18,633 nt of DNA from Haloferacaceae archaeon (GCA_028274825.1 JAQCMZ010000013.1:1-18633); one strand, 5' to 3'; positions 1-8,969 are shown, counted from the stretch's first letter. Numbers and translations are program-made. Notes: generated by a model not told the origin, from the letters alone.

Positions 1-99
1 CAACGACACAGCCAATCCTGCAATCAGGGACCCGACACAGAAAGCGACTCCCGAAGTGACAGGGTGTCCGCTCAGGACGCATGTCGACGGCTGAAACAC
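1..99 (-). CDS. Possible N-terminal fragment of a membrane protein, cut by the window edge
   Basis: An open frame on the minus strand runs off the left edge. From a GTG at 99 it encodes about 33 residues, ending in a hydrophobic stretch (roughly residues 14-33, VTSGVAFCVGSLIAGLAVSL) that could be a first transmembrane helix. The same frame stays open back to a stop at 151-153, so a TTG at 132 is another possible start. No TATA box or ribosome binding site supports either start, and no family can be recognised from so little. It may be the beginning of a real membrane protein gene or a chance frame. Confidence 0.22.
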   Translation of the reverse strand, partial: MFQPSTCVLSGHPVTSGVAFCVGSLIAGLAVSL

Positions 100-150
100 G
101 GACGAAGCCTCGTCTAGGAGAACACAAGACAATCGAGGTCCTGCCGATCC

Positions 151-684
151 TCACTGCGAACTGACCCGGATATGTGGGCAAGTACTTTGAGAACAGATCC
201 CGAGGCGTTGTCATCTCGTTGCTGTCACCCAGAGACAGAGACAGACGCGGGCGACCGTGAGTCCCCTCGACAGCCCGAAGTGGGTCGTCTAGAGTTCACA
301 CCCGAACACGTGACGTGTCGGTGAGGCGATTCCCCCCGCCTGACAACTACCCTCAGTATCCGTTGCAGTAGGTGCGACGGTCAATATCTTAATTTCGGTA
401 TTCAGTTCAGAACCCCTTGACGAATCCATCTCGAACACGATGTCTGTGTTCTCAATAACTGATAGATATCAGAGCGTGGCTAACTAGTCCTCGTGACAGA
501 TATCACCGCAAATCAAGTTCCACGCCGGTCACCCTGTTTTGCCTGCAGAAGCCGGTCAAAGCGGTAATACTGTGCTTTTCGATTCCACCGGCGGATTCGT
601 CGAAAGGTATTCGGATATAACTGGGATACCGTGCGTGAGACACAGCGTGGCGAGTCAGGGCTGCCACAATTGAGGCGAGGGTTA
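151..684. other. Gene-free stretch left of the squalene synthase gene
   Basis: No convincing coding frame, tRNA or rRNA is visible here. The stretch from about 380 to 500 is more AT-rich than its surroundings and holds a small dyad, CTGATA-GA-TATCAG at 458-471. It lies downstream of the squalene synthase stop codon, so it should include that gene's 3' end, but I see no clear T-run terminator. Confidence 0.4.
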
Positions 685-1752
685 TTACTCTGATTGACCG
701 GCGACCCGGTGGAACGGTTGCCCTTCTATCAATTCCCGCAGTCGTGGAAGCGGGACCGACGCTTCTGTCGACATAGTAGAGACGACGGCAAACACCTCTT
801 TTCGGGTAATTTTCACACCGCGTTGAGTCAGTGCATCCTCGGGACGGTCACGGAGTTCCCGGAGAGTGCCAACCGCGAGGAGGAACGGAATGCCCCACGC
901 GGCTTTGGTGTTCCCGTGTCGGAGCGGCATTGTCTCCAGGTACGCCTGCGCGTCGTCGAGAAATGACCAGGCGTGATTGGCAGTGCGTTTGACGACTCGC
1001 GCAGCACTCTCACGATTCGTCGGATCGACAAGGTCCCCCTGCGAGATTCCCTCATCTTCCAGCCAGTCATTCGGGATATAGACGTTGTTCTCTTCGGTAT
1101 AATCGTCGTAAACATCCTTAGAGACGTTTACAAGCTGTAAGAGTAGTCCAAACTCTTCGGCGGTATCGTAAAGCTGTTGTACACGCTCGTCAGCGACATC
1201 GCCACGAGTGAGAAGATTCGTGATGAGATTCCCGACGGTTCCGGCCGCATAATAGCAGTACTCTTCCAGTTCTGCGCGATCACCGATTCGGAGGCCGCCG
1301 TTGGTGGCGTGTCTGTCCACAAACATCGCCATTCCCCCAACGAGTTCACGAACTGGGGGGACGATCGCAGTCTGGACATCAGTCGGCTGTTGGGCGAACG
1401 TCGCCATGATCGTCGGTGATTTGGCAACGACTGTCCAGTCGTCGTTTCGCTCGGCTTCTTCGGGGAGCCACTCGTCAACCGCGGCCCGGAACTCCTCAAT
1501 GGTCGTCGAATCGTCCGGATCTAACGCGGCCTCATACGTCCGGAGCAGAGCCGTCTGTTCGTCGGGTGGGATATGACCCGAATCCTCGACCGTGTCAGCG
1601 ACGCGACACAGGAGATACCCAAGACAAATCTGTGTCGCCATTGGTTCGTCTAATACGTCGACAGTCAACGCGAACGTTCGGGAGACGCCCTGGACGGCCT
1701 CTCGGCACCACTCAACATCCGGATCGTCGGGCGTGTATCGCTGTCCGCTCAT
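685..1752 (-). CDS. Squalene/phytoene synthase family protein, probably squalene synthase (farnesyl-diphosphate farnesyltransferase)
   Basis: A 355-residue trans-isoprenyl diphosphate synthase that joins two prenyl diphosphates head to head. Both Mg-diphosphate-binding Asp-rich motifs are present: DTVED at residues 53-57, inside GYLLCRVADTVEDS, and DVYDD at 213-217, inside NVSKDVYDDYTEE. The family's central Tyr-rich helix is at about 163-176 (EEYCYYAAGTVGNL). The DxxED form of the first motif resembles squalene synthase more than the CrtB phytoene synthase, so I infer two farnesyl diphosphates as substrate and squalene as product, feeding the squalene and menaquinone-associated lipids of haloarchaeal membranes. 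Some haloarchaeal genomes call this gene fdfT. The start at 1752 follows a TATA-like box by about 30 bp, so the mRNA is probably leaderless. It is transcribed divergently from the acyl-CoA dehydrogenase gene, with no obvious functional link. Confidence 0.9.
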   Translation of the reverse strand: MSGQRYTPDDPDVEWCREAVQGVSRTFALTVDVLDEPMATQICLGYLLCRVADTVEDSGHIPPDEQTALLRTYEAALDPDDSTTIEEFRAAVDEWLPEEAERNDDWTVVAKSPTIMATFAQQPTDVQTAIVPPVRELVGGMAMFVDRHATNGGLRIGDRAELEEYCYYAAGTVGNLITNLLTRGDVADERVQQLYDTAEEFGLLLQLVNVSKDVYDDYTEENNVYIPNDWLEDEGISQGDLVDPTNRESAARVVKRTANHAWSFLDDAQAYLETMPLRHGNTKAAWGIPFLLAVGTLRELRDRPEDALTQRGVKITRKEVFAVVSTMSTEASVPLPRLRELIEGQPFHRVAGQSE

Positions 1753-1778
1753 TCAATTGCAGATAATAGGGAAGGGGG

Positions 1779-1787
1779 ATTAAAAAG
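1779..1787 (-). promoter_or_regulatory. TATA-like box for the squalene synthase gene
   Basis: On the minus strand the sequence reads CTTTTTAAT. Its centre is about 31 bp before the ATG at 1752, which fits an archaeal TATA box driving a leaderless or nearly leaderless transcript. Confidence 0.5.
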
Positions 1788-1914
1788 TCCGGTGGGGTTG
1801 GACGAAAGGGCTCGCTCCCAGATGACGATCAGTTCCTGCAGGATGACTACAGGGCCCGCTCAACCTGTGGGAGGGGGGGAAACGCACAAGACGGATTATG
1901 ACTGGAATATCGAC

Positions 1915-3060
1915 ATGGATCTTGGGCTCACCCCAGAGCAACGACAGATCCGGGACACGGTGTCGACATTCGTCAACGAGGAGATCATTCCTGTCGCCTC
2001 CGAAATCGACGAGACTGATCAGTTTCCGGCGGAGTTAATCGACAAGATGGGGGGTCTCGGGCTCCTCGGTATGCCATTTCCCGAGCCGTACGGCGGCGCT
2101 GGCCTCGATTATCACGTGTATGCCTCCTGTCTGGCAGAGATTTCCCGTGGCTCTGGCGGGCTGGGAACAATCGTCGCGGCACACACGTCTCTGGCCGGGA
2201 ACATGCTTCACGAGTACGGGACCTCCGGCCAGAAACGCACGTATCTCACGCCTCTCAATCACGGGGACGATATCGGCGCGTTCGCTCTCTCCGAGGCCGG
2301 TGCTGGGTCAGACGTTCCAGCCATGGAGACGACCGCCGAGAGAGACGGGGACAGATACCGGTTGAACGGAGAGAAACTCTGGATTTCGAACGGATCGGTC
2401 GCTGATACCGTGATTGTGGTTGCCAAGAGTGACCCCACTGCCGGGAGTGACGGGCTCTCGTCGTTCATCGTTCGACCAGAGGAGGATGACGGCTTCATCG
2501 TCGAGGGAACAGAGGACAAACTCGGTGATAAGGGCTGCCCGACCGCGGAACTCCGGTTTGATTCGATTGGTCTCTCAGAGGAGCGGCGGCTCGGTGACGA
2601 AGGAGATGGCTTCCGACAGGCGCTCGAAGCGCTCAATCGCGGCCGGATCAGCATCGCGGCCAGAGGTGTCGGAATCGCACAGGCCGCACTGGACGAGGCA
2701 ATAGATTACGCCGAAGAGCGTGAACAGTTCGAACAACCAATCGGCGATTTCCAGAGTATCCAACACAAATTAGCTGATATGGATACCAAACTCCAGGCCG
2801 CGCGGATGCTGATGCATAAAGCAGCAGATCTGAAGATCCGCGAGCAGTCATTCATGAAAGAGGCCGCCCAAGCGAAATTATTCGCATCAGAAGTTTCTCG
2901 AGAAGTGGCCAACGAAGCAATCCAGGTGCACGGTGGCTACGGGTACACGACGGATTTTCCCGTCGAGCGATTCTACCGGGATGCAAAAGTCAACGAGATC
3001 TACGAGGGTACCTCCGAGATTCTCCGTAACACTATCGCTGATCGACTGCGGGACTCGTGA
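1915..3060 (+). CDS. Acyl-CoA dehydrogenase
   Basis: A flavoprotein of 381 residues that would oxidise an acyl-CoA to its trans-2-enoyl-CoA, passing electrons to an electron-transfer flavoprotein. The helical N-terminal domain is followed by the first family signature ALSEAGAGSD (residues 124-133), then the beta domain (NGEKLWISNG and following). The C-terminal helical domain carries QVHGGYGYTTDFPVERFYRD and IYEGTSEI, whose Glu (about residue 364) is the usual catalytic base of short- and medium-chain enzymes. The frame is open back to a GTG at 1792, but that adds 41 residues unlike the family. The ATG at 1915 gives MDLGLTPEQRQIRDTV, the normal N-terminus, and the usual length of about 380. 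Chain-length preference cannot be read from the sequence. The AroA gene converges on it 3'. Confidence 0.92.
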   Translation: MDLGLTPEQRQIRDTVSTFVNEEIIPVASEIDETDQFPAELIDKMGGLGLLGMPFPEPYGGAGLDYHVYASCLAEISRGSGGLGTIVAAHTSLAGNMLHEYGTSGQKRTYLTPLNHGDDIGAFALSEAGAGSDVPAMETTAERDGDRYRLNGEKLWISNGSVADTVIVVAKSDPTAGSDGLSSFIVRPEEDDGFIVEGTEDKLGDKGCPTAELRFDSIGLSEERRLGDEGDGFRQALEALNRGRISIAARGVGIAQAALDEAIDYAEEREQFEQPIGDFQSIQHKLADMDTKLQAARMLMHKAADLKIREQSFMKEAAQAKLFASEVSREVANEAIQVHGGYGYTTDFPVERFYRDAKVNEIYEGTSEILRNTIADRLRDS

Positions 3061-3272
3061 GCGGCACCCTCAGACTGGCGTCATCTGATAGTCGGACGTT
3101 CAATCGGTACTGAACCAGTTTTAGGCCGTACGTCCTGGAGCTCCTAAGCGAGTCGCCGGGTGTTCGCTGTCGTCATTCTCAGTTGAAAGCATCGAACACA
3201 CAGCCTACTTCCTAACAGTGATCAGACCGCTCGCTCGGACACACCCACCACGCCACTCGGTCAAAACGGCGG

Positions 3273-4592
3273 TCACGGCCGGGGTATCGTCTCGACAGTG
3301 GCACCAGTCCTGGACAGCAGATCGAAGAACCCGGGAAATGACACGTCGACGTGTTCGGCTCCGAGAATCGTCGTAACGTCGTCTGCTGCCAGTCCAGCAA
3401 CTGCCAGCGCCATGACCAGTCGATGATCCCCGCGACCGTCCACCTCTGCTCCAACCAATTTAGAATCACCGCCGTGGACGGTGAGTGTGTCTTCCGTCTC
3501 GGTGACCGACGCTCCAAGCCGCCGAAGCGCTGTCGCCATGGCTGCCACTCGGTCGGTTTCTTTGTACCGGACGTGTTCGCAATCCCGAATCTGAGTGTCA
3601 CCCTTGGCGACTGCCCCGAGTACCGCGATCGTGGGCAGTAAATCAGGAGTGTCTGCTACCGAGACTTCCGTCCCCGAGAGTGTCGACTTCTCGACAGCAA
3701 TCTCTCCGGCGTCTCGATCCCAGGTTATGTCTGCATCCATTCGCTGGAGAGTGTCGACAATCGCATCATCACCCTGTGCACTGGGCTTGGCCCCTTCGAC
3801 GAGTAACCCCTCCTCATCGCCCGCGACGGCCCCGGCCGCCAAGAGATACGACATCGAGGAGAAGTCACCGGGGACGTCGTAGCTTTCCTCTTCAGGACGG
3901 TACTGCTGGCCCCCCGGGACGACAAATCCTGAGGCACCGCTCGCGGAATCGGCGCCGATAGGGGATGCCTCGACGCCAAACGCCTCCAACAATTCCAGCG
4001 TGATGTCGACGTATGGTGCCGATTTGAGCTGCGTCGACAGGGTAATCTCGACTCCGGTCTCGGTAACTGCACCGGCCATCAACAGTGCAGTCACGTACTG
4101 TGAGGAAATGTCTCCAGGGATGGTGATTTCGCCGCCAGGAATCGAGCCTTCAACGACGAGCGGTGCTTGTCCATTCCGACGGGTGCTCTCGGCCCGGGCG
4201 CCAAGTTCCTCTAACGCCCGCAGAAGTGGCCCCTGTGGGCGGGAGCGTAATGACTGGTCACCGGTGAGCACTGTCACCCCTGTGGCCAGTGACGCAGCTG
4301 CCGTGGTCAGGCGAATCGTCGTTCCACTGTTGTGGCAATTGATCACGTCAGTCGGGACCACCGGGTCACCGTCGAACCCCTCAACGACAATCGAGTTTTC
4401 AGTCTCGGTGACAGAACCACCAAATGCTTCCACCGCCTGCGCCGTCGCGCGCGTGTCGGCACTCACCAGTGGATTCCGGACAGTCGCACCGTCGCCGTAT
4501 CCGGCCGCCAACAGTGCACGGTGGGTGTAACTCTTCGACGGAGGTGCACGGGCGCTGCCACTGACTCGTGACTGTGAGATATATGCGTCCAT
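3273..4592 (-). CDS. aroA: 3-phosphoshikimate 1-carboxyvinyltransferase (EPSP synthase)
   Basis: Transfers the enolpyruvyl group of phosphoenolpyruvate to shikimate-3-phosphate, the sixth step of the shikimate pathway to aromatic amino acids. With the start at 4592 it is 439 residues. Recognisable parts are the N-terminal SKS (Lys20) in RAPPSKSYTHRALLAAG, NSGTTIR (from residue 88), SLRSRPQG, the DTPDLLP loop with the probable catalytic Asp (about 317), and RYKETDR (342-348) with the conserved Lys and Glu. Both inside-out alpha/beta domains appear complete. An ATG three codons upstream (4601) is possible, but MDAYISQSRV matches the usual haloarchaeal start better. A weak A/T box lies about 25 bp upstream (4612-4620). 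No other aro gene lies in the window. Confidence 0.94.
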   Translation of the reverse strand: MDAYISQSRVSGSARAPPSKSYTHRALLAAGYGDGATVRNPLVSADTRATAQAVEAFGGSVTETENSIVVEGFDGDPVVPTDVINCHNSGTTIRLTTAAASLATGVTVLTGDQSLRSRPQGPLLRALEELGARAESTRRNGQAPLVVEGSIPGGEITIPGDISSQYVTALLMAGAVTETGVEITLSTQLKSAPYVDITLELLEAFGVEASPIGADSASGASGFVVPGGQQYRPEEESYDVPGDFSSMSYLLAAGAVAGDEEGLLVEGAKPSAQGDDAIVDTLQRMDADITWDRDAGEIAVEKSTLSGTEVSVADTPDLLPTIAVLGAVAKGDTQIRDCEHVRYKETDRVAAMATALRRLGASVTETEDTLTVHGGDSKLVGAEVDGRGDHRLVMALAVAGLAADDVTTILGAEHVDVSFPGFFDLLSRTGATVETIPRP

Positions 4593-4601
4593 AGCTGGCA
4601 T

Positions 4602-5152
4602 CCGGACGGGTCAAGTATCAGGCTACCGGCTAGCAGATGCGCGCAACCGGCAGTGATACACCTGGTCAGCTCTCTCAACTAACCCTATTGGCGCGAGTGA
4701 TTATACCAGGACCACAATCCCGTGCGGTGGGTGTCAACACCGGGGTGACCAGCTGGGACAAGTGCCACCCCTCGCATCAAGAGACGGCTGGCAGTCGCCC
4801 CGCCAGGCCGACGCAGGTGGCCCGACTGAACGGTTCTATACACTATTCGTCAGGGAATACCCTATATACGTCTCTTCTCACGGCTGAAGCCAGGCACTTC
4901 TGTGGTGTATCTGCTGTGAACTGTTAGAGTTATCTCCGGGGAGTCTCGGCCTGATTTCTGGGAGAGTCGACTAATCCGGGCCAGAGGCACACGATATCAC
5001 CGTCCGTCGTCGGCTGGGAGTATCCTGGGCACTCACACAGTGACCGTTTGTATGAAATACATCACATCGATTGACAGCCCAAACCACATTTCGCGTGATG
5101 TGTCGCCGCAGTGGTTGACAACCCATTTACTGACGCCGATGATTGTCTCTGT
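4602..5152. other. Long divergent spacer between aroA and the M24 peptidase, with IS-like palindromes
   Basis: No convincing gene. This divergent region must hold the promoters of aroA (leftward) and the peptidase (rightward). It contains a short dyad GGTGT-CA-ACACC at 4730-4741 and, at 4877-4900, a sequence closely resembling the IS200/IS605-type terminal palindrome at 14226-14250. AT-rich patches at 4835-4870 and 5045-5060 could be promoter elements, but none sits at a diagnostic distance from a start codon. Confidence 0.45.
4877..4900 (+). repeat. Degenerate IS200/IS605-type terminal palindrome
   Basis: The core CACGGCTGAAGCC followed by CACTTC matches the palindrome near 14230 (CACGGTTGAAGCC, then ACTTC) at most positions and in the same orientation. 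The right arm is degraded (AGG instead of GTGG), so it no longer folds perfectly. I read it as a decayed element end; no transposase is next to it. Confidence 0.4.
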
Positions 5153-6310
5153 ATGGCTCGTGACCTCACACGGCTGGACCGATTTCTGACGGACGAGAGT
5201 GTCGATGCGTATCTCATTGACGCGTCTCAGGAGGAATCTGATCAGTTATATCTGTCAGATTTCACAGGGCCTGACCCGTTTTTGACACTGTATGATGGCC
5301 AGACGCATCTCCTGGTCTCTGGACTCGAGTACGGGAGAGCCCAAACTGACTCTCGAGCCGAAACCGTCGACCGGTATGCCGATTACGATTACGATTACGG
5401 CGGCTCTGAGCAAAAGCACGACATTCACGCAGAGTTCATTCAGTCGAGAGGAGTGAATTCGGTGGCGATGCCTCGTCGGGCACCGGTGGGCACCGCCGAC
5501 GCTCTCCGGGAGCGGGGGGTTGAGGTGATAGTCGACGAGAGTGAGATCATTGGCGACATTCGCGAGGTGAAAACCGACGTGGAGGTGGCCAACGTAGAGG
5601 CCGCACAGCGAGCTAATGAGGCAGCGATGGCGGCAGCAGAAGACCTCCTCTCGCGAGCGAACGTCGAGGGCGGTCAGCTACACTACGACGGTGAGACGCT
5701 CACGAGCGAACGGGTGAAACAGGAAATCGAGTTCACGTTACTGGAACACGGTTGTGCTCTCGACGAGACAATCGTCGCCTGCGGGTCGCAGGCCGCAGAT
5801 CCCCACGACCGGGGCTCCGGACCGTTGGCCGGCGGTGAACCGATAATTATCGATATTTTCCCGCGTGACAAGACCAGCAAGTATCACGCGGATATGACCC
5901 GCACGTTCGTCGCGGGTGACCCCGAGGAGCGGCTTCAAAACTGGCATACTCTCACACAGACGGCACTCGATAACGCGCTAACTCAGGTCGAACCGGGAAC
6001 TACTGGGAAAGAGGTTCACGCAGCCGCCTGTGATGTGTATGAAAACGCTGGCGTCCCCACGCTGAGGGAGGATCCAGAAACGGAAACCGGGTTCATCCAC
6101 TCGACAGGTCACGGTGTCGGTCTTGACGTGCACGAGGGTCCGAGTCTCTCGCCGCGAGGCGGGCCACTCGAGTCTGGACATATTATTACCGTGGAACCGG
6201 GGCTGTACGACCCTGCCGTGGGAGGCGTTCGAATCGAGGATATCATCCTCGTCACTGACGATGGATATCGCAATCTCACCGACTATCCGGTCAAATTGAG
6301 CGTCAGTTAG
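5153..6310 (+). CDS. M24 family metallopeptidase (Xaa-Pro peptidase/aminopeptidase P-like)
   Basis: A 385-residue two-domain protein: an N-terminal creatinase-like domain (to about residue 135) and a C-terminal pita-bread catalytic domain. The five metal ligands expected for two divalent ions can be placed: Asp234 (IIIDIF), Asp247 (ADMTRT), His320 (STGHGVGLDVHEGP), Glu348 (VEPGLY) and Glu362 (VRIEDI). It would release an N-terminal residue preceding proline in the cytoplasm. The frame is open to a GTG at 5111, but the ATG at 5153 (MARDLTRLDRFL) begins where the family normally begins. Three tandem GATTAC copies at 5381-5398 encode DYDYDY, a small in-frame repeat. It stands alone, divergent from aroA. 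A non-peptidase M24 role cannot be excluded, but the full ligand set argues for an active enzyme. Confidence 0.88.
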   Translation: MARDLTRLDRFLTDESVDAYLIDASQEESDQLYLSDFTGPDPFLTLYDGQTHLLVSGLEYGRAQTDSRAETVDRYADYDYDYGGSEQKHDIHAEFIQSRGVNSVAMPRRAPVGTADALRERGVEVIVDESEIIGDIREVKTDVEVANVEAAQRANEAAMAAAEDLLSRANVEGGQLHYDGETLTSERVKQEIEFTLLEHGCALDETIVACGSQAADPHDRGSGPLAGGEPIIIDIFPRDKTSKYHADMTRTFVAGDPEERLQNWHTLTQTALDNALTQVEPGTTGKEVHAAACDVYENAGVPTLREDPETETGFIHSTGHGVGLDVHEGPSLSPRGGPLESGHIITVEPGLYDPAVGGVRIEDIILVTDDGYRNLTDYPVKLSVS

Positions 6311-6478
6311 CCGATCGTGAGGATTATCATCTGAATCAGGGTGCCCCCCAACTGGCTAGACTGAACTGGGCCAGCCTAGACAGGACTAGATCGAACAGCA
6401 TAGGTGCGGGCTCTGTCGGGTTGTTAGTGCCTGGCGACGTGACTCGCGGCCACGGTCTGTAGCGGATAGAGGGTGAGT

Positions 6479-6507
6479 GCTTCGGGGGTCAACCCCGGAG
6501 GTGAAGC
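6479..6507 (+). repeat. Inverted repeat/hairpin
   Basis: A two-step stem: outer GCTTC (6479-6483) with GAAGC (6503-6507), and inner GGGGT (6485-6489) with ACCCC (6492-6496) around CA. The inner part echoes GGTGT-CA-ACACC at 4730-4741. There is no T-run after it, so a terminator for the peptidase gene 170 bp upstream is unlikely. Confidence 0.4.
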
Positions 6508-6640
6508 CTACCAGCTAGTTTGCCAGGATATGTTATTACAGCTGAATGACATCTAGATTACAGCCAGAAACAACCCGCAAACAATAGAGTTTCGGCGTTT
6601 TCGAGGAGAAGTCTCCTTCCTCACAGCTCGAACGGAGTGA

Positions 6641-7005
6641 GCGAGGAGAGAGGGGAAGAACCCGACGCAGGCAGACATCAAACGAGTTTGTTCCTCTCGA
6701 ACAGCCCTAACTCCACACCTCGATACAGACTTCAAACAACCCCCTAAGGGGTACCGAGCTACCGGCAGAGAGGCCACAGAACAGGTATCTTGCGTCGGAC
6801 AAGTCACCGTTACCGACCCCAAATCCAAACCGTCGAAGCAACCGCTTGCCGTCGACGTGAACGACAGCGAGGTCGTCAAGATCACAGATGATCAATTGCC
6901 GCTACCGGCTGACCTCATCGGCACACACGTCGAGCGACAGACAGAGCCACGTCTCCCTGGACGGTATGCAAGCTCTACCCTTGACGAGGAAAGGAGGGTA
7001 GGATA
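6641..7005 (+). pseudogene. Startless coding-like remnant of unknown origin
   Basis: The frame is open for 121 codons between an in-frame stop at 6638-6640 and a TAG at 7003-7005, but it has no ATG or GTG start. The translation becomes protein-like in its second half (TVTDPKSKPSKQPLAVDVND, then SEVVKITDDQLPLPADLIG), with codons mostly ending in C or G as in neighbouring genes. I cannot assign it to a family. It could be the 3' end of a decayed gene, possibly of a mobile element, or a chance frame. Confidence 0.3.
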
Positions 7006-7337
7006 GTTGACTCGGCATTCGGGTGCTGCTCGTGTAACGGTGTGGACCTGTGTCTCCTCTCACAGCCCGTCACCGACGGGGCAACAGGAGTTGATAGGTT
7101 GTGGTAGAGTGGCTGACTCACACGGACACCACGGTGCATTCGAGTGGTAATTCCAGCCGACACCCCACAGAGACGGTCAGGCAGAATGACACTCGTGCCG
7201 TGCAAGCCTCAACAGCGATGCCTCGGGTCACGTCTCGAGGTGCTTCACGAGTATCCCATGACTACTGGGACGTTCTGATTCCAGCAACAACTGTGTGAGA
7301 CCGCAACCCCAAACCGTACGCAGCTTTAGCTACTATC

Positions 7338-8525
7338 GTGAGTTGGCGATACGCCTACACCGCACTTTGCTGTTGTACACTGGCGTTCGCCGCAACGATG
7401 GTCGCACGATTAGTGATCAGCCCGCTAGTCCCGCTCATTACTGCTGATCTGGGAATCTCCAACACGGTGATTGGATTAGCGCTGTCTGGAATGTGGCTTG
7501 CGTACGCACTGACACAGTTCCCGAGCGGAGTGTTCGGCGACCGTGTTGGCGAACGGACAGTGATTCTCACGGCTCTCGGAGTGACCTCAATAGGGAGTCT
7601 CCTATTGGCAGCGGCTCCGACGCCAGTGGCGTTTCTGGCCATTGCGGTGATTCTCGGAGCCGGCGCAGGCCTCCACTACACGGTCGCGACGACATTTCTC
7701 ACGCGACAGTTCGATGATATTGGTCGGGCTGTCGGTATTCACATTGCGGGTGGCCCCGTGGCAGGATTGATAGCTCCGCCACTGGCAGCAGTGATTGGGG
7801 CTCAATACGGCTGGCGTCCGGCAATCGGATTGGGCTGTCTCGTCGCTGTACCTACATTTGCGCTGTTTTGGCTGAAGATAGAGCCGACTGCACCCGCTCG
7901 TCCCGACGAGTCCGTCACCGATCGGATATTTACTGTGAGGCCACTCATCGAGCTGATCAGCCGTCCTTCGATCGCGTACACGACCGTCTTATCAGTTACT
8001 GGAGCCTTCTGTTGGCAGGCGACAGCCTCATTTCTCCCGGCATTTCTCGTCGCTGCCGCGAACCTCTCCGCTGCCCGAGCGAGTTTGCTGTTTTCTCTGT
8101 ATTTCATCGTCCACGGCTCTACTCAGCCCCTCACCGGCTGGATCTCGGATCGGTTCGGCCGCGACACCGCAGCTACCATGACCATGATGACCGGCATAAT
8201 CGGGTACAGTTGGCTGGTCACGGGGGCAGTCCGCGGGTGGGAAACGCTCAGTTTGGCTGCCAGTTGCGTTCTGATCGGATTCGCAATGAGTTGGGGTGCG
8301 CCACTACAGTCTCGCTTTCTCGATCTCCTCTCGGAGTCTGAGCGTGGCGCCGGCTTCGGACTCGTCCGGACAGGATACATGGTTCTGGGAGCCAGCGGCT
8401 CCGTCGTCGTCGGCGCCACAGCGGATCTGTTCGGGTGGGCTGCTGCGTTCGGACTTCTGATCTGCGTCATGGGATTCGGCTTCGCCACATTGCTGGCAAA
8501 TCGGCTCTTCGACATAGGACTGTGA
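7338..8525 (+). CDS. Major facilitator superfamily transporter
   Basis: A 395-residue membrane protein with about twelve hydrophobic helices in two halves, the layout of an MFS symporter, antiporter or exporter. The MFS loop 2-3 motif is visible as GVFGDRVGERTVI (about residues 64-76), and a second copy appears between helices 8 and 9 as GWISDRFGRDTA. A hydrophilic loop rich in Pro and charged residues near 190-205 (EPTAPARPDESVTDR) separates the halves. The substrate cannot be inferred. The start is a GTG at 7338; no ATG near it gives a better N-terminus. There is no good TATA box at leaderless distance. The gene stands alone, with roughly 1 kb of gene-poor DNA before it and nearly 0.5 kb after it. 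Confidence 0.9.
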   Translation: MSWRYAYTALCCCTLAFAATMVARLVISPLVPLITADLGISNTVIGLALSGMWLAYALTQFPSGVFGDRVGERTVILTALGVTSIGSLLLAAAPTPVAFLAIAVILGAGAGLHYTVATTFLTRQFDDIGRAVGIHIAGGPVAGLIAPPLAAVIGAQYGWRPAIGLGCLVAVPTFALFWLKIEPTAPARPDESVTDRIFTVRPLIELISRPSIAYTTVLSVTGAFCWQATASFLPAFLVAAANLSAARASLLFSLYFIVHGSTQPLTGWISDRFGRDTAATMTMMTGIIGYSWLVTGAVRGWETLSLAASCVLIGFAMSWGAPLQSRFLDLLSESERGAGFGLVRTGYMVLGASGSVVVGATADLFGWAAAFGLLICVMGFGFATLLANRLFDIGL

Positions 8526-8907
8526 GTGGAATCATCTCGGAGGCAAACCACGTCTCACCCGATTTATCGGCCGACAAACCCGTGTCTGGCGCCACTGTGT
8601 GGCTATTGTCGACCAGCCGAAAAAGCTGTGAGATTCCGTCTCGCCTCTCTCAAAGCGTCAGTCTTCGGCCAATCTGAGTGTTTCCTGAGACCACATTCGC
8701 CACTAGTCTGAAGTTCGTGTCTGTGTCTGAACTCCGAGTCTGTATTTGTGTCCAACCTAAACGAATCAACACCTGCAAGCCCCCCTGGCAATTCTGTTGC
8801 AGTATCGATATCGAGGGTAGTCGGCCTGCGTCCTCAGTGAGCGAACAGAGCGGAGTGAGCAGACAGGCTGGGGAAACAGCACCGTATCACACGCATTCTG
8901 CTCGCAT

Positions 8908-8943
8908 ACCACAATAGTGGTTCAAGAAAGTTCTGAATGAACT
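8908..8943. promoter_or_regulatory. Two adjacent palindromes upstream of the RHH-like gene; possible operator
   Basis: ACCAC-AATA-GTGGT (8908-8921) and AGTTC-TGAAT-GAACT (8929-8943) lie 16 bp and more upstream of the TATA-like box at 8960-8969. Both are perfect 5-bp dyads. Ribbon-helix-helix proteins often bind palindromes in their own promoters, so autoregulation is a reasonable guess but unproven. Confidence 0.3.
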
Positions 8944-8959
8944 AGGGTGTGCTACCGTC

Positions 8960-8969
8960 TTTTTTACTG
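8960..8969 (+). promoter_or_regulatory. TATA-like box for the 8993 gene
   Basis: TTTTTTACTG is centred about 28 bp before the ATG at 8993, the right distance for a leaderless archaeal transcript. This supports the short gene being real. Confidence 0.5.

Larger units (their letters stand above)
6311..7337. other. Gene-poor 1-kb stretch with mobile-element-like debris
   Basis: No intact gene. It holds a G/C-rich hairpin at 6479-6507, a startless coding-like frame at 6641-7005 and many short inverted repeats (for example CTGGC and GCCAG near 6355-6375). The base composition drifts between AT-rich (6525-6600) and GC-rich patches. The stretch looks like remains of inserted DNA, but no transposase domain is recognisable. 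Confidence 0.4.

Noticed and set aside
1792..1914. N-terminal extension of the acyl-CoA dehydrogenase from a GTG start
   Set aside because: The 41 extra residues do not resemble the family or a targeting signal, and the ATG at 1915 gives the standard N-terminus and length.
4637..4927. Plus-strand open frame of 96 codons between aroA and the peptidase gene
   Set aside because: There is no promoter or family resemblance, and it crosses the decayed IS-like palindrome. It is probably a chance frame.
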